A stretch of DNA of 64,000 nt from Betaproteobacteria bacterium (GTDB lineage Bacteria > Pseudomonadota > Gammaproteobacteria > Burkholderiales > SG8-41). Below the pieces are notes generated by a model, which did not search any database, was not told where the DNA came from, and worked only from the letters and a program-made list of their open reading frames with translations. Positions within the stretch are counted from its first letter, which is position 1. Every line of letters begins with the position of its first letter. Positions 1 through 8,386 of the stretch are shown in pieces. The position numbers and the translations under genes are program-made. The stretch is taken from the NCBI GenBank assembly GCA_028292435.1, contig JAQGMI010000008.1:1-64000 (forward strand). Direction: 5' to 3'.

Positions 1-276
1 GTTGACGAGGATGTCGATGCGGCCGAGGCTCGAGATCGCGGCGTCGACCATGTGCTGCACGTCGTCGGCGTTACTGAGATCGAATAAGCCGAACTCAGCG
101 CGGCAGAATGCGTTGTGCGAACGGCATTCGGCGGCAACCGCGGACAATTCTTCGCGCGTGCTGTCGGCAGCGAGATAGACGGCGGCGCCGGCCCTGGCGA
201 GTTCGAGCGCGATAGCCTTGCCTATCCCGCGCGATGCGCCGGTGATCAATGCAACTTTGCCTGTCAACGTGCTCAT
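1..276 (-). CDS. SDR-family NAD(P)-dependent oxidoreductase, N-terminal part only
   Basis: The first 92 residues of a short-chain dehydrogenase/reductase; the window edge removes the rest, including the catalytic YxxxK. The ATG at 274-276 opens directly into the Rossmann fold, with the cofactor motif GASRGIG near residue 13, and the fragment ends in GRIDILVN, the usual run into the NNAG strand. The helix-2 region (ADSTREEL) does not clearly settle NAD versus NADP. The substrate cannot be told from this part. It lies 9 bases downstream of queG on the same strand, so the two are probably cotranscribed. Confidence 0.85.
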   Translation of the reverse strand, partial: MSTLTGKVALITGASRGIGKAIALELARAGAAVYLAADSTREELSAVAAECRSHNAFCRAEFGLFDLSNADDVQHMVDAAISSLGRIDILVN

Positions 277-285
277 GTTGTCCTT

Positions 286-1395
286 TTACGCTTGTTCCGT
301 CGCGGCGTGCTGCTGCAACGCCCACTCGACGTGCTCGCGCACAAGCGCCGACGCATGGTCGCACCGCGCGCGCAAAGCCGCAACGACGTTTTTCGCGGTT
401 GCAGACGCCGGCGGCAGAACGCGCAGCGCATTGCCGAGCCCGACCGCAAGATTGCGCAGCCAGCGCTCGTAGCCGATGCGGTGAATCGCGCTGCCGAGCA
501 GACGAGTATGAAAATCGTTTTCGCTCCACGCAAACAAGTCGACGAGCGTCACGTCGTCGAGACCGTTGCGCACCGCGAAATCCGCTTCGCCGCTCGCCTG
601 CGCGAATTTATTCCACGGGCACACGAGCTGGCAATCGTCGCAGCCGTAGACGCGGTTGCCGATCAACGGCCGCAGTTCGAGCGGAATGCTGCCGAAATGT
701 TCGATCGTCAGATAAGAGATGCAGCGGCGCGCATCGAGTTGATACGGCCCGACGATCGCGCGCGTCGGGCAGATGTCGATGCATTTTTCGCATTTGCCGC
801 AATGATTGCCGGTTTCCGCATCGATCGGCAGCGGCAAGTCGGTGTAGATTTCGCCCAGAAAAAAATACGAGCCCGCTTCACGCGTGAGCAGCAGCGTATG
901 TTTGCCGCGCCAGCCGAGGCCCGCCTTGCCGGCGAGCTCGACTTCCATCACCGGCGCACTATCCGTAAACACGCGATGACTGAACTTGCCGATTGCCGCT
1001 TCGACGCGTTCGGCCAGCTGTTGCAGGCGCCGGCGCAGCACCTTGTGATAATCGCGGCCGAGCGCGTAACGCGACAAGTACGCTTTATCCGGTGAATTGA
1101 TCACCGACCAGCTCTCCTTCGCCTGCTCCGGCAGGTAATTCATCCGCGCGGCAATCACGCGCAAAGTGCCCGGCACCAGGTCGCCCGGCCGCGAGCGTTT
1201 GACGCCATGCTTTGCCATATAATCCATGTCGCCATGAAAACCCGCGCGCAACCATTCGAGCAGCCGCGGTTCGGCGCTGCTCAAATCCGCATCGGCGATG
1301 CCGATCTGCTGAAAGCCGAGGTCGGCGCCCCACGTGCGAATTTGCTGCGCGAGTTCGGCCAGATCGACGGGCGAAGCGAGTTGTTCCGTTTGCAT
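286..1395 (-). CDS. queG: Epoxyqueuosine reductase QueG
   Basis: Reduces epoxyqueuosine to queuosine in tRNA anticodons (last step of queuosine synthesis), a cytosolic cobalamin and iron-sulfur enzyme. The product is 369 residues, normal for QueG. It has the N-terminal DUF1730 region and then two 4Fe-4S motifs, CGKCEKCIDICPTRAI and CDDCQLVCPWNK, typical of the family. The reading frame extends upstream to 1500, but that part overlaps the divergent tsaE. The ATG at 1393-1395 starts MQTEQLASPVDLAE and leaves a 22-base divergent gap, so I chose it. The QueG-TsaE adjacency is common in proteobacteria. Confidence 0.93.
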   Translation of the reverse strand: MQTEQLASPVDLAELAQQIRTWGADLGFQQIGIADADLSSAEPRLLEWLRAGFHGDMDYMAKHGVKRSRPGDLVPGTLRVIAARMNYLPEQAKESWSVINSPDKAYLSRYALGRDYHKVLRRRLQQLAERVEAAIGKFSHRVFTDSAPVMEVELAGKAGLGWRGKHTLLLTREAGSYFFLGEIYTDLPLPIDAETGNHCGKCEKCIDICPTRAIVGPYQLDARRCISYLTIEHFGSIPLELRPLIGNRVYGCDDCQLVCPWNKFAQASGEADFAVRNGLDDVTLVDLFAWSENDFHTRLLGSAIHRIGYERWLRNLAVGLGNALRVLPPASATAKNVVAALRARCDHASALVREHVEWALQQHAATEQA

Positions 1396-1417
1396 AACCC
1401 CGAATGATAATCCGGCC

Positions 1418-1876
1418 GTGAAAATCACACGTCGTCTCATTACCGAAGCGGACACCGCTGCGTTCGGCGCTGAATTGGCTGTCGGCCTGCAGCCGGGCAT
1501 GGTCGTTTATCTCAAAGGAGAACTCGGCGCCGGCAAGACGACACTGGCGCGGGGCCTTTTGCAGGCTTTAGGCGTCACCGAAAGGATAAAAAGCCCGACG
1601 TACACGCTGGTTGAACCTTATACGGTTTCTAGTTTATACTTGTATCACTTTGATTTTTATCGGCTCCGATACCCTGACGAATGGGTGGACGCGGGCTTTC
1701 GCGAATACTTTAATCGCGATGCGGTGTGCCTGATCGAGTGGCCGGAAAATGCCGGCGGCAAGTTGCCGGCAGCGGATGTTGCGGTCGAGCTGAAGGTTGA
1801 TGGCGAAGGACGCGCGCTGTCACTCCACGCGAACACGGAGGCTGGCACCAATTGTTTAAGGCGGCTCAAAACCTGA
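1418..1876 (+). CDS. tsaE: tRNA threonylcarbamoyladenosine biosynthesis ATPase TsaE
   Basis: P-loop ATPase that works with TsaB and TsaD to make t6A in tRNA. The product is 152 residues, usual for the family. It shows Walker A GELGAGKTT, then SPTYTLVEPY, the HFDFYRL segment and LIEWPE, all TsaE hallmarks. The frame is open from 1334, but the GTG at 1418 gives the normal N-terminus (VKITRRLITEADT) and does not run into queG. No Shine-Dalgarno is visible. A GATAAT hexamer at 1406-1411 sits six bases before the GTG, so the message may be leaderless. The 3' end overlaps the amidase gene by 25 bases if that gene uses its TTG start. Confidence 0.93.
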   Translation: MKITRRLITEADTAAFGAELAVGLQPGMVVYLKGELGAGKTTLARGLLQALGVTERIKSPTYTLVEPYTVSSLYLYHFDFYRLRYPDEWVDAGFREYFNRDAVCLIEWPENAGGKLPAADVAVELKVDGEGRALSLHANTEAGTNCLRRLKT

Positions 1877-3222
1877 TCTTAAAAATCACCGCGATGGCCG
1901 CCAGCGCCGCCCATCGCCGCCGCCGTTTGAGTCGTTCCAACTTACTGCTGTGCACGCTGCTCATGGCAACCGGCAGCGCCCATGCTGCCACGTCGATCAC
2001 ATCGGTGCGCGTGTGGCCTGCGCCTGAGTACACGCGCATAACGATCGAAGCGTCGTCGCCGATCACGCACGAAATGCTGCTGCTGAAAAACCCGGAGCGC
2101 CTCGCACTCGATTTGCAGGACGTTGCCGTCACGCCCGCGCTGCAGGAACTCGCCAATAAGATCGGCGCTAACGATCCTTACGTGAAAGCCGTGCGCGTCG
2201 GCCGCTTTAAGCCCGGCACCGTGCGGCTCGTATTCGATCTGAAAACCGAAGCGAAGCCTGAAGTGTTCCTGTTGAAGCCGATCGCCGAATACGGCAATCG
2301 CCTCGTGCTCGATATTTATCCGGCGCAGGCCGCCGATCCGCTGTTGGCGCTGCTCGATAAATCGGAATTTCCGCCGGCGCCTGTCGCTGCGCCGAATCCG
2401 CCATTGCCCGCGGTTACCATCGAGCAGAAACCGGCCGACGGCAACACCGCAAAAGCGAATATCGAGCCGCACAAACCGCGTCCGCTGCTCAAATCCGACA
2501 GCCAGCGGCTCATCATCGTTGCAATCGACGCCGGACATGGCGGTGAAGACCCGGGCGCGCGCGGCCGCAGCGGCTCGCACGAAAAAGACGTGACGCTGGC
2601 GATCGCACGCAAGCTCAAAACGATGATCGACCGAGAGCCGAATATGCGCGGCGTGTTGACGCGCGATGGCGACTTCTTCATTCCACTGCACCATCGCGTG
2701 GAAAAAGCGCGCAAGGTGTACGCCGACTTGTTCGTCTCGGTTCATGCGGATGCGTTCATCAAGCCGCACGCGCGCGGCTCGTCCGTATTCGCGCTGTCCG
2801 AGCGCGGCGCCACCAGTTCGGCCGCCAAGTGGCTCGCCAAAAAAGAAAACGATGCCGACCTGATCGGCGGCGTGAATCTCGACGTCGGCGACCCCTATCT
2901 CAAAATGACGCTCGCCGATCTCTCGTTCACCGCGCAGATCAACGACAGTCTCAAGCTCGCGCGCGCCGTGCTGACCGAGCTCGGTGAAATCAACACGCTG
3001 CACAAGGCGGAGGTCGAGCAGGCGGGCTTCGCGGTGCTGAAGGCGCCGGACATTCCGTCGATCCTCGTCGAGACCGCGTTCATCAGCAATCCGGACGAAG
3101 AGCGCAAGCTCAAGAGCAGCGCCTACCAGCAAGAAATGGCGGAAGCGATCGTCGCCGGCATCCGCCGTTACTTCGCGCAAAATCCGCCGCTCGCTCGCGC
3201 CCGCATCGCCAAGAACCCGTGA
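1852..3222 (+). CDS. amiC: N-acetylmuramoyl-L-alanine amidase, AmiC type
   Basis: Periplasmic zinc amidase that cleaves the peptide stem from peptidoglycan during daughter-cell separation. The N-terminus is a basic RRRR stretch plus hydrophobic signal (LLLCTLLMATGSAHA), then an AMIN domain (about residues 50-150), a proline-rich linker, and an Amidase_3 domain with AIDAGHGGEDPG, SVHADAF and the glutamate in ILVETAFISNPDEE. The TTG at 1852 is preceded by GGAGG ten bases upstream; the ATG at 1894 also gives a complete signal peptide but has no Shine-Dalgarno. Neighbour tsaE overlaps, as in many proteobacteria. Confidence 0.9.
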   Translation: MFKAAQNLILKITAMAASAAHRRRRLSRSNLLLCTLLMATGSAHAATSITSVRVWPAPEYTRITIEASSPITHEMLLLKNPERLALDLQDVAVTPALQELANKIGANDPYVKAVRVGRFKPGTVRLVFDLKTEAKPEVFLLKPIAEYGNRLVLDIYPAQAADPLLALLDKSEFPPAPVAAPNPPLPAVTIEQKPADGNTAKANIEPHKPRPLLKSDSQRLIIVAIDAGHGGEDPGARGRSGSHEKDVTLAIARKLKTMIDREPNMRGVLTRDGDFFIPLHHRVEKARKVYADLFVSVHADAFIKPHARGSSVFALSERGATSSAAKWLAKKENDADLIGGVNLDVGDPYLKMTLADLSFTAQINDSLKLARAVLTELGEINTLHKAEVEQAGFAVLKAPDIPSILVETAFISNPDEERKLKSSAYQQEMAEAIVAGIRRYFAQNPPLARARIAKNP

Positions 3223-3263
3223 TACGCTTGCGGCTTCAGCGCTTATAAAGCTTAGCCGCCGTC

Positions 3264-4061
3264 TTGTTCACCGCTCCGCCCCTGCGGCATCTGCTGTCGC
3301 CCGCTATAGCGCTCTTCATCGCCGCCCTGCAAGGCTGCGCCACGCTGCCAGATGAAGCGCTGCCAGTCAGGCTGAATTACGTTTCGAACTTCTCCGCGAA
3401 CCGTGCAGGCGATGGCTTGCCCGACGGCTGGCAGCCGTGGACGCTCTCGCGGTTCAAAAAACCGACCGAATACCGGCTCGTTCCCGAAGGCGGCTCGACC
3501 GTCGTGCGCGCACGCGCTTCGTCGTCGGCGTCCGGTCTCGTGCATATGCTCGATCTCGATCCGGAAAAATACCGGATGCTGCAATGGCGCTGGAAGGTCG
3601 AGCAATTGATTCCGGGCGCCGACAACACGAGGAAAAATACCGAGGATTCGCCGGTACGGGTCGTCATCAGTTTCGCCGGCGATATGGAGAAACTGCCGTT
3701 CGACGACCGTTTGTTTTTCGATCAAGTCAGGGCGTTCACCGGCCAGCAACTGCCGTACGCAACGCTCATGTACATCTGGGAAAACCGCGCGGCGAAAGAT
3801 TCGGTCATTGCCAATCCGCATACGTCGCGCATCAAAATGGTTGTCGCCGAAAGCGGGCGCGAGAAACTCGGCCAGTGGCAATCTGAATCGCGCGATATTT
3901 ACGCCGACTTCAAGCGGGCATTTGGCGAAGAGCCCGGACGCATCACCGCGGTTGCGATCATGACCGACACCGACAACACGGGCGAAAACGCGCACGCGTA
4001 TTACGGCGACATGGTGTTCAAACAGATTCCGCGCGCGCGCATCGTGTACGGTTCCGATTAA
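3264..4061 (+). CDS. DUF3047 lipoprotein
   Basis: 265 residues from a TTG start. The N-terminus is a signal peptide ending in the lipobox LQGC, so the mature protein is probably a lipoprotein. The rest matches my memory of the DUF3047 family: an early segment with NFSANRAGDGLPDGWQPW, then WRWKVEQLIPGADNT and YIWENRAAKDSVIANPHTSRIKM, and a C-terminal DTDNTGENAHAYYGDM typical of carbohydrate-binding-like beta sandwiches. No biochemical function is known to me. It follows the amidase gene by about 40 bases. Confidence 0.8.
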   Translation: MFTAPPLRHLLSPAIALFIAALQGCATLPDEALPVRLNYVSNFSANRAGDGLPDGWQPWTLSRFKKPTEYRLVPEGGSTVVRARASSSASGLVHMLDLDPEKYRMLQWRWKVEQLIPGADNTRKNTEDSPVRVVISFAGDMEKLPFDDRLFFDQVRAFTGQQLPYATLMYIWENRAAKDSVIANPHTSRIKMVVAESGREKLGQWQSESRDIYADFKRAFGEEPGRITAVAIMTDTDNTGENAHAYYGDMVFKQIPRARIVYGSD

Positions 4062-4125
4062 AACGTGACGCGTTTCGGCGCGTTCTTATGTCAGGCACTC
4101 TAAGAAGCCATACAAGGAGAACGCA

Positions 4126-5100
4126 ATGCGCAAGCAATGGAGCATTCTGGCAATAGCAGGCGTAGCAGCGGCGGGCATTCATGGGCCGGTGAGCGCGGCG
4201 GAACAATATCCGACGAAGTCGGTGCGCTTCATCGTGCCCTACCCGCCCGGCGGCGGCTCGGACATCACGGGTCGCGCAATCGCCGTCAAGTTGAATGAAG
4301 CGCTCGGCCAGACTTTCGTGATCGACAATCGCCCGGGTGCGACCGGCCTCATCGGCACGCAAATCGCGGCGCGCGCGCCGGCCGACGGCTATACGATTTT
4401 GCTGGCGGACGCGCCGCACACGATCAACGCGCTCGTGTACGCGAAGCCGCCCTACGATGCGATTAAGGATTTCGCGCCGATCAACCTGCTCGCCACCTCG
4501 CCGCAGGCGCTGTGCGCGCATCCATCGTTCAGCGTGTCGACGTTCAAAGAATTGCTCGCGATGCCGCGCGCGCAAACCGAAAAACTCGCCATGGGCTCGA
4601 GCGGGCTCGCGAGCGGGCCGCACATGCTCTACGAATGGCTGCGGCTCAAAACCGGCCTCGTGCTCAACCATGTGCCATACAAGGGCGGTGGGCCCTCGCT
4701 GAGCGACGCAGTCGCCGGACAAATTCCGCTGGTGATGAACGCGGTACCGGCATCGATGCCGTTTCTCAAGTCCGGCCGCCTGAAAGCGATTGCGATTTCG
4801 AGTGCCGAACGCCATCCGCTGCTGCCCGGCATCGGGACGTTCCAGGAAGCCGGCGTCAAGGATTTTGTCTCGTTCCAATGGTACGGTGTCTTTGCGCCTG
4901 CCGGCACCCCGCCCACCGTCGTCGCGCTGCTCAACCGCGAAATCAACAAGGCGCTCAATTCGCCGGAGATCAAAGACCGTTTTGTTTCGTTGACGCTCGA
5001 CCCGGCGCCGGGCAAGCCGGAAGCGTTCCTCAAATTTCTGCAGGATGAAGACACCCGCTGGCGCGACGTGCAGAAACAGGTGCACGTGCGGCTCGACTGA
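4126..5100 (+). CDS. Bug/TctC-family tripartite tricarboxylate transporter substrate-binding protein (copy 1)
   Basis: Periplasmic solute-binding protein of the Bug family, 324 residues with a Sec signal peptide cleaved after about residue 25 (GPVSAA). Family landmarks are RFIVPYPPGGGSD with the conserved ligand-loop aspartate, IDNRPGATGLIG, ADGYT and HVPYKGGGPSLSD. The start has a clear Shine-Dalgarno (AAGGAG, six bases before ATG). It is isolated from the other nine copies and has no catabolic partner: upstream is the DUF3047 gene and downstream a bidirectional terminator. The ligand is probably a carboxylate but cannot be named. Confidence 0.92.
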   Translation: MRKQWSILAIAGVAAAGIHGPVSAAEQYPTKSVRFIVPYPPGGGSDITGRAIAVKLNEALGQTFVIDNRPGATGLIGTQIAARAPADGYTILLADAPHTINALVYAKPPYDAIKDFAPINLLATSPQALCAHPSFSVSTFKELLAMPRAQTEKLAMGSSGLASGPHMLYEWLRLKTGLVLNHVPYKGGGPSLSDAVAGQIPLVMNAVPASMPFLKSGRLKAIAISSAERHPLLPGIGTFQEAGVKDFVSFQWYGVFAPAGTPPTVVALLNREINKALNSPEIKDRFVSLTLDPAPGKPEAFLKFLQDEDTRWRDVQKQVHVRLD

Positions 5101-5111
5101 TTTACTCCGGG

Positions 5112-5146
5112 CAAAAAAAAGGCCGCGCTGAGCGCGGCTTTTTTTG
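5112..5146. terminator. Bidirectional intrinsic terminator
   Basis: A GC-rich hairpin (GGCCGCGCTGAGCGCGGC, about 5121-5138) is flanked by eight A on the left and seven T on the right, so it gives a U-tract in both directions. It sits between the convergent Bug gene and pntB and can end both transcripts. Confidence 0.85.
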
Positions 5147-5157
5147 CTGCGCGCCGT

Positions 5158-6570
5158 TCAGCCTTTCAGCGCCGCCAGCACTTCGTCGAGCATCTTCTTC
5201 GCGTCGCCGAACAACATGCGGTTGTTCTCTTTGTAGAAGAGCGGATTGTCGACCCCGGCATAGCCCGATGCCATGCTGCGCTTCATCACGATCGACGTTT
5301 TGGCTTTCCACACTTCGAGCACCGGCATGCCGGCGATCGGGCTCCCCGGATCTTCCTGCGCCGCCGGGTTCACGATGTCGTTGGCGCCGATGACCATCGC
5401 GACGTCGGTGTTCGGAAAGTCGTCGTTGATCTCGTCCATTTCCATCACGATGTCGTACGGCACCTTGGCTTCGGCGAGCAGCACGTTCATGTGTCCCGGC
5501 ATACGCCCCGCGACGGGATGAATGCCGAAGCGTACGTTGACGCCTTTTGCGCGCAGATATTTGGTGATTTCATTGACGGTGTGCTGCGCCTGCGCAACTG
5601 CCATGCCGTAGCCGGGCACGATCACGACGCTTTTGGCGTCGCGCAACAAATCGGCGGTTTCCACCGCGCTGATTGAAACGACTTCGCCGGCGGGGACGGC
5701 TGCGCCGCCGGAAGCGGCCGGCGCGCCGCCGCCAAAGCCGCCGGCGATCACGCTGATGAAATTGCGATTCATCGCCTGGCACATGATGTACGAAAGAATC
5801 GCGCCGCTCGAACCGACGAGCGCACCGATCACGATCAACAAATCGTTCGATAACATGAAGCCGGTCGCCGCGGCGGCCCAACCCGAATAACTGTTGAGCA
5901 TCGACACCACTACCGGCATGTCGGCGCCGCCGATTGCCATCACCATATGGATGCCGAAGAGCAGCGCAATGACCGTCATCACGATGAGCGGCGTCACGCC
6001 CTGGTCGATGGTCTCGGCATGCAGGAACTCGCGGCCGAACCAGATGACGACGAGCAGGCCGATGAGGTTCAGCCAGTGCCGGCCCGGCAACAGCATCGGC
6101 TTGCCGCCGATTTTGCCGGACAGCTTGCCAAATGCGATGACCGACCCCGACAGCGTTATCGCACCGATGAAGACACCGATATAAACTTCGAATTCATGAA
6201 TCGTTTTTTCGGCGGGCGAGTATCCGGCCGTCGACGTCGGATCGAAATAGCTGGCATAGCCGACGACCATCGCGGCGAGGCCGACCAGGCTGTGCATGAA
6301 CGCAACGAGCTCCGGCATCTGCGTCATCTGCACGCTGCGCGCGAGATAGAGGCCGATGCTTGCGCCGACGACCATCGCGCCGATGATCCACGGAATGCCG
6401 GCGGTGGTGACACGCGGCCCGAGGACGGTCGCGAGCACTGCGATGGTCATGCCGACCATGCCGTAGAGATTGCCGCGGCGCGATGTTTCCGGATTGGACA
6501 GGCCGCCCAGGCTCAGGATGAAGAGGATGGTGGCGCCGATGTAAGCAACGGTTACTAAGCTGGCTGACAT
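5158..6570 (-). CDS. pntB: NAD(P) transhydrogenase subunit beta PntB
   Basis: Beta subunit of the proton-translocating transhydrogenase, which uses the proton gradient to reduce NADP+ with NADH. 470 residues: about eight or nine membrane helices in the N-terminal half (including [20 protein letters not shown]), then a soluble domain III with the NADP(H) motif [12 protein letters not shown] and the segment [20 protein letters not shown]. The frame is open to 6675, but [14 protein letters not shown] at 6568-6570 is the normal start and leaves an 11-base gap after pntA. It is the second gene of the pntAB operon. Confidence 0.95.
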   Translation of the reverse strand: MSASLVTVAYIGATILFILSLGGLSNPETSRRGNLYGMVGMTIAVLATVLGPRVTTAGIPWIIGAMVVGASIGLYLARSVQMTQMPELVAFMHSLVGLAAMVVGYASYFDPTSTAGYSPAEKTIHEFEVYIGVFIGAITLSGSVIAFGKLSGKIGGKPMLLPGRHWLNLIGLLVVIWFGREFLHAETIDQGVTPLIVMTVIALLFGIHMVMAIGGADMPVVVSMLNSYSGWAAAATGFMLSNDLLIVIGALVGSSGAILSYIMCQAMNRNFISVIAGGFGGGAPAASGGAAVPAGEVVSISAVETADLLRDAKSVVIVPGYGMAVAQAQHTVNEITKYLRAKGVNVRFGIHPVAGRMPGHMNVLLAEAKVPYDIVMEMDEINDDFPNTDVAMVIGANDIVNPAAQEDPGSPIAGMPVLEVWKAKTSIVMKRSMASGYAGVDNPLFYKENNRMLFGDAKKMLDEVLAALKG

Positions 6571-6581
6571 GGTCTTCTCGC

Positions 6582-8174
6582 TTATTTGCGGAACATCGCC
6601 AGCATGCGCTGGGTGACGGCGAAACCGCCGAACATATTGATCGCCGTCAAGGCGATACCCGCGACGGCGAGCCACCGGATCATTTCATCCGGCCGCGCTA
6701 CCCCGGCGCCTGCCAGCACCGGCGGCGCAATCTGCACGAGCGCGCCGATCACGATGATGCTGCTGATCGCATTGGTCACGCTCATGAGCGGCGTATGCAG
6801 CGCCGGCGTTACGTTCCACACGACCATGTAGCCGACGAAGCATGCGAGGACGAATACCGTGAAGTGACCGAGGAAGGTCGCTGGCGCATTCATGCCGATA
6901 AACCAGAACAGTACTGCGGCGCAGGCGGCGATAATCGCGAGCTTGCCAGCAGCCATCGGTGCGCCACCGCCATGGCCGTGGCCTTTTTTGGCGGGCGGCG
7001 CTGCGACCGCGGCGGACTTGGCTGCAGTCGGCGCCGCCATCTTGATGGGCGGTGCCGGCCAGGTGACCACACCGTCCTTGATGACTGTCAGGCCGCGGAT
7101 GGCGTCGTCTTCCATATTGACGTTGATGACGCCGTCCTTGGTCTTGCACAGTTCCTCGGCCAGACGGAACAGGTTGGTCGAATACAGCGTCGACGACTGC
7201 TTGGCGAGCCGGCTGACCAAGTCGGTGTAGCCGACGATGGTCACGCCGTACTTCACGACCGCTTTGCCGGGCTCGGTCAGTTCGCAGTTGCCGCCCTGCT
7301 CGGCCGCCATGTCGACGATCACGCTGCCGGGCTTCATGGTCTTCACCATTTCGGCGGTGATCAGTTTCGGCGCCGGCTTGCCCGGAATCAGTGCGGTCGT
7401 GATGATGATGTCGACCTCGCGCGCCTGTTTCGCGTACATCTCGCGCTGGGCCTGCTGGAAACCTTCGCTCATGACTTTGGCGTAGCCGCCGCCGCCGGAA
7501 CCTTCTTCTTCGTAATCGACCTTGACGAATTCGCCGCCCAGCGACGCGACCTGGTCGGCGACTTCGGCGCGTGTATCGTTCGCGCGCACGATGGCGCCCA
7601 GGCCAGCGGCAGTACCGATCGCCGCGAGTCCGGCGACGCCGGCGCCGGCGATGAAGACCTTGGCCGGCGGCACCTTGCCGGCGGCAGTGATCTGGCCGTT
7701 GAAAAAGCGGCCGAATGCGTTGGCGGCTTCGATGACGGCACGATAGCCGCCAACCCCGGCCTGCGACGTCAAAGCGTCCATCTTCTGCGCGCGGCTCAGC
7801 ACGCGGGGCAGCGCATCGATGGCCAGCACGGTGGCCTTGCGTGCCGCCAGCTGCTGCATGAGATCGGGATTTTGCGCCGGCCAGATGAACGCAATGAGCG
7901 TGCCGCCTTCGCGCAGCAGCTTCACTTCGTCGGGGCTGGGGCCGCGCACCTTGAACACGATGTCGGCGCTTGCCCACAACTTAGCGGCGTCGGCCGCGAT
8001 TTCTGCACCAGCTGAGCGATAAGCATCGTCGCTGAAATTAGCCGCGTCGCCGGCACCCGTTTCGACCGCGACTTTGAAACCGAGCTTGATCAGTTTTTCG
8101 ACGACTTCCGGCACGGTGGCAACGCGCTTTTCACCGGCGGCGGTTTCTTTCGGAACGCCTATGACTTGCGGCAT
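6582..8174 (-). CDS. pntA: NAD(P) transhydrogenase subunit alpha PntA
   Basis: Alpha subunit of the same inner-membrane enzyme, 530 residues. It begins [19 protein letters not shown], the standard start of the alanine dehydrogenase/PNT fold, and has the NAD-binding [11 protein letters not shown]. After an Ala/His/Gly-rich linker (KKGHGHGGG) come about four C-terminal membrane helices, so this is the E. coli-like two-subunit arrangement rather than the split three-gene form. The ATG at 8172-8174 is preceded by AAGGGGA. It is transcribed first in pntAB and diverges from mutL. Confidence 0.95.
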   Translation of the reverse strand: MPQVIGVPKETAAGEKRVATVPEVVEKLIKLGFKVAVETGAGDAANFSDDAYRSAGAEIAADAAKLWASADIVFKVRGPSPDEVKLLREGGTLIAFIWPAQNPDLMQQLAARKATVLAIDALPRVLSRAQKMDALTSQAGVGGYRAVIEAANAFGRFFNGQITAAGKVPPAKVFIAGAGVAGLAAIGTAAGLGAIVRANDTRAEVADQVASLGGEFVKVDYEEEGSGGGGYAKVMSEGFQQAQREMYAKQAREVDIIITTALIPGKPAPKLITAEMVKTMKPGSVIVDMAAEQGGNCELTEPGKAVVKYGVTIVGYTDLVSRLAKQSSTLYSTNLFRLAEELCKTKDGVINVNMEDDAIRGLTVIKDGVVTWPAPPIKMAAPTAAKSAAVAAPPAKKGHGHGGGAPMAAGKLAIIAACAAVLFWFIGMNAPATFLGHFTVFVLACFVGYMVVWNVTPALHTPLMSVTNAISSIIVIGALVQIAPPVLAGAGVARPDEMIRWLAVAGIALTAINMFGGFAVTQRMLAMFRK

Positions 8175-8354
8175 GAAATCCCCTTTGCTGCGACTGAACT
8201 CAGCGGCCGATTATAGCAAGGCGATGCTGGACGCCGGTCGGGAATAATTGGCGCCGATCAATCCAGGGAATTATCTGAACCAAGTGGGCTACGCCCCCTT
8301 GTATATCCCCCACTGCAGAGGAAACACTGCGTACACTTTCTCCGTATTCGAGAC

Positions 8355-8381
8355 TTGTTCAGGTGTTTCCCCAGTTATAAT
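8355..8381 (+). promoter_or_regulatory. Predicted sigma-70 promoter of mutL
   Basis: TTGTTC (8355-8360) and a perfect TATAAT (8376-8381) are separated by 15 bases, slightly short. The -10 box ends only five bases before the mutL ATG at 8387, so transcription would begin at or within the start codon. No Shine-Dalgarno lies between them, which suggests a leaderless message. Confidence 0.45.
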
Positions 8382-8386
8382 TTCGC

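Noticed and set aside
115..1095. Long plus-strand open frame opposite queG
   Set aside because: It mirrors queG on the other strand, has a strongly biased Arg/Ala-rich composition, and the minus-strand product carries intact iron-sulfur motifs.
6685..8015. Two open frames over 400 codons overlapping pntA
   Set aside because: Both are shadow frames in GC-rich coding DNA, rich in Arg and His with no domain sense; pntA matches its family over its whole length.
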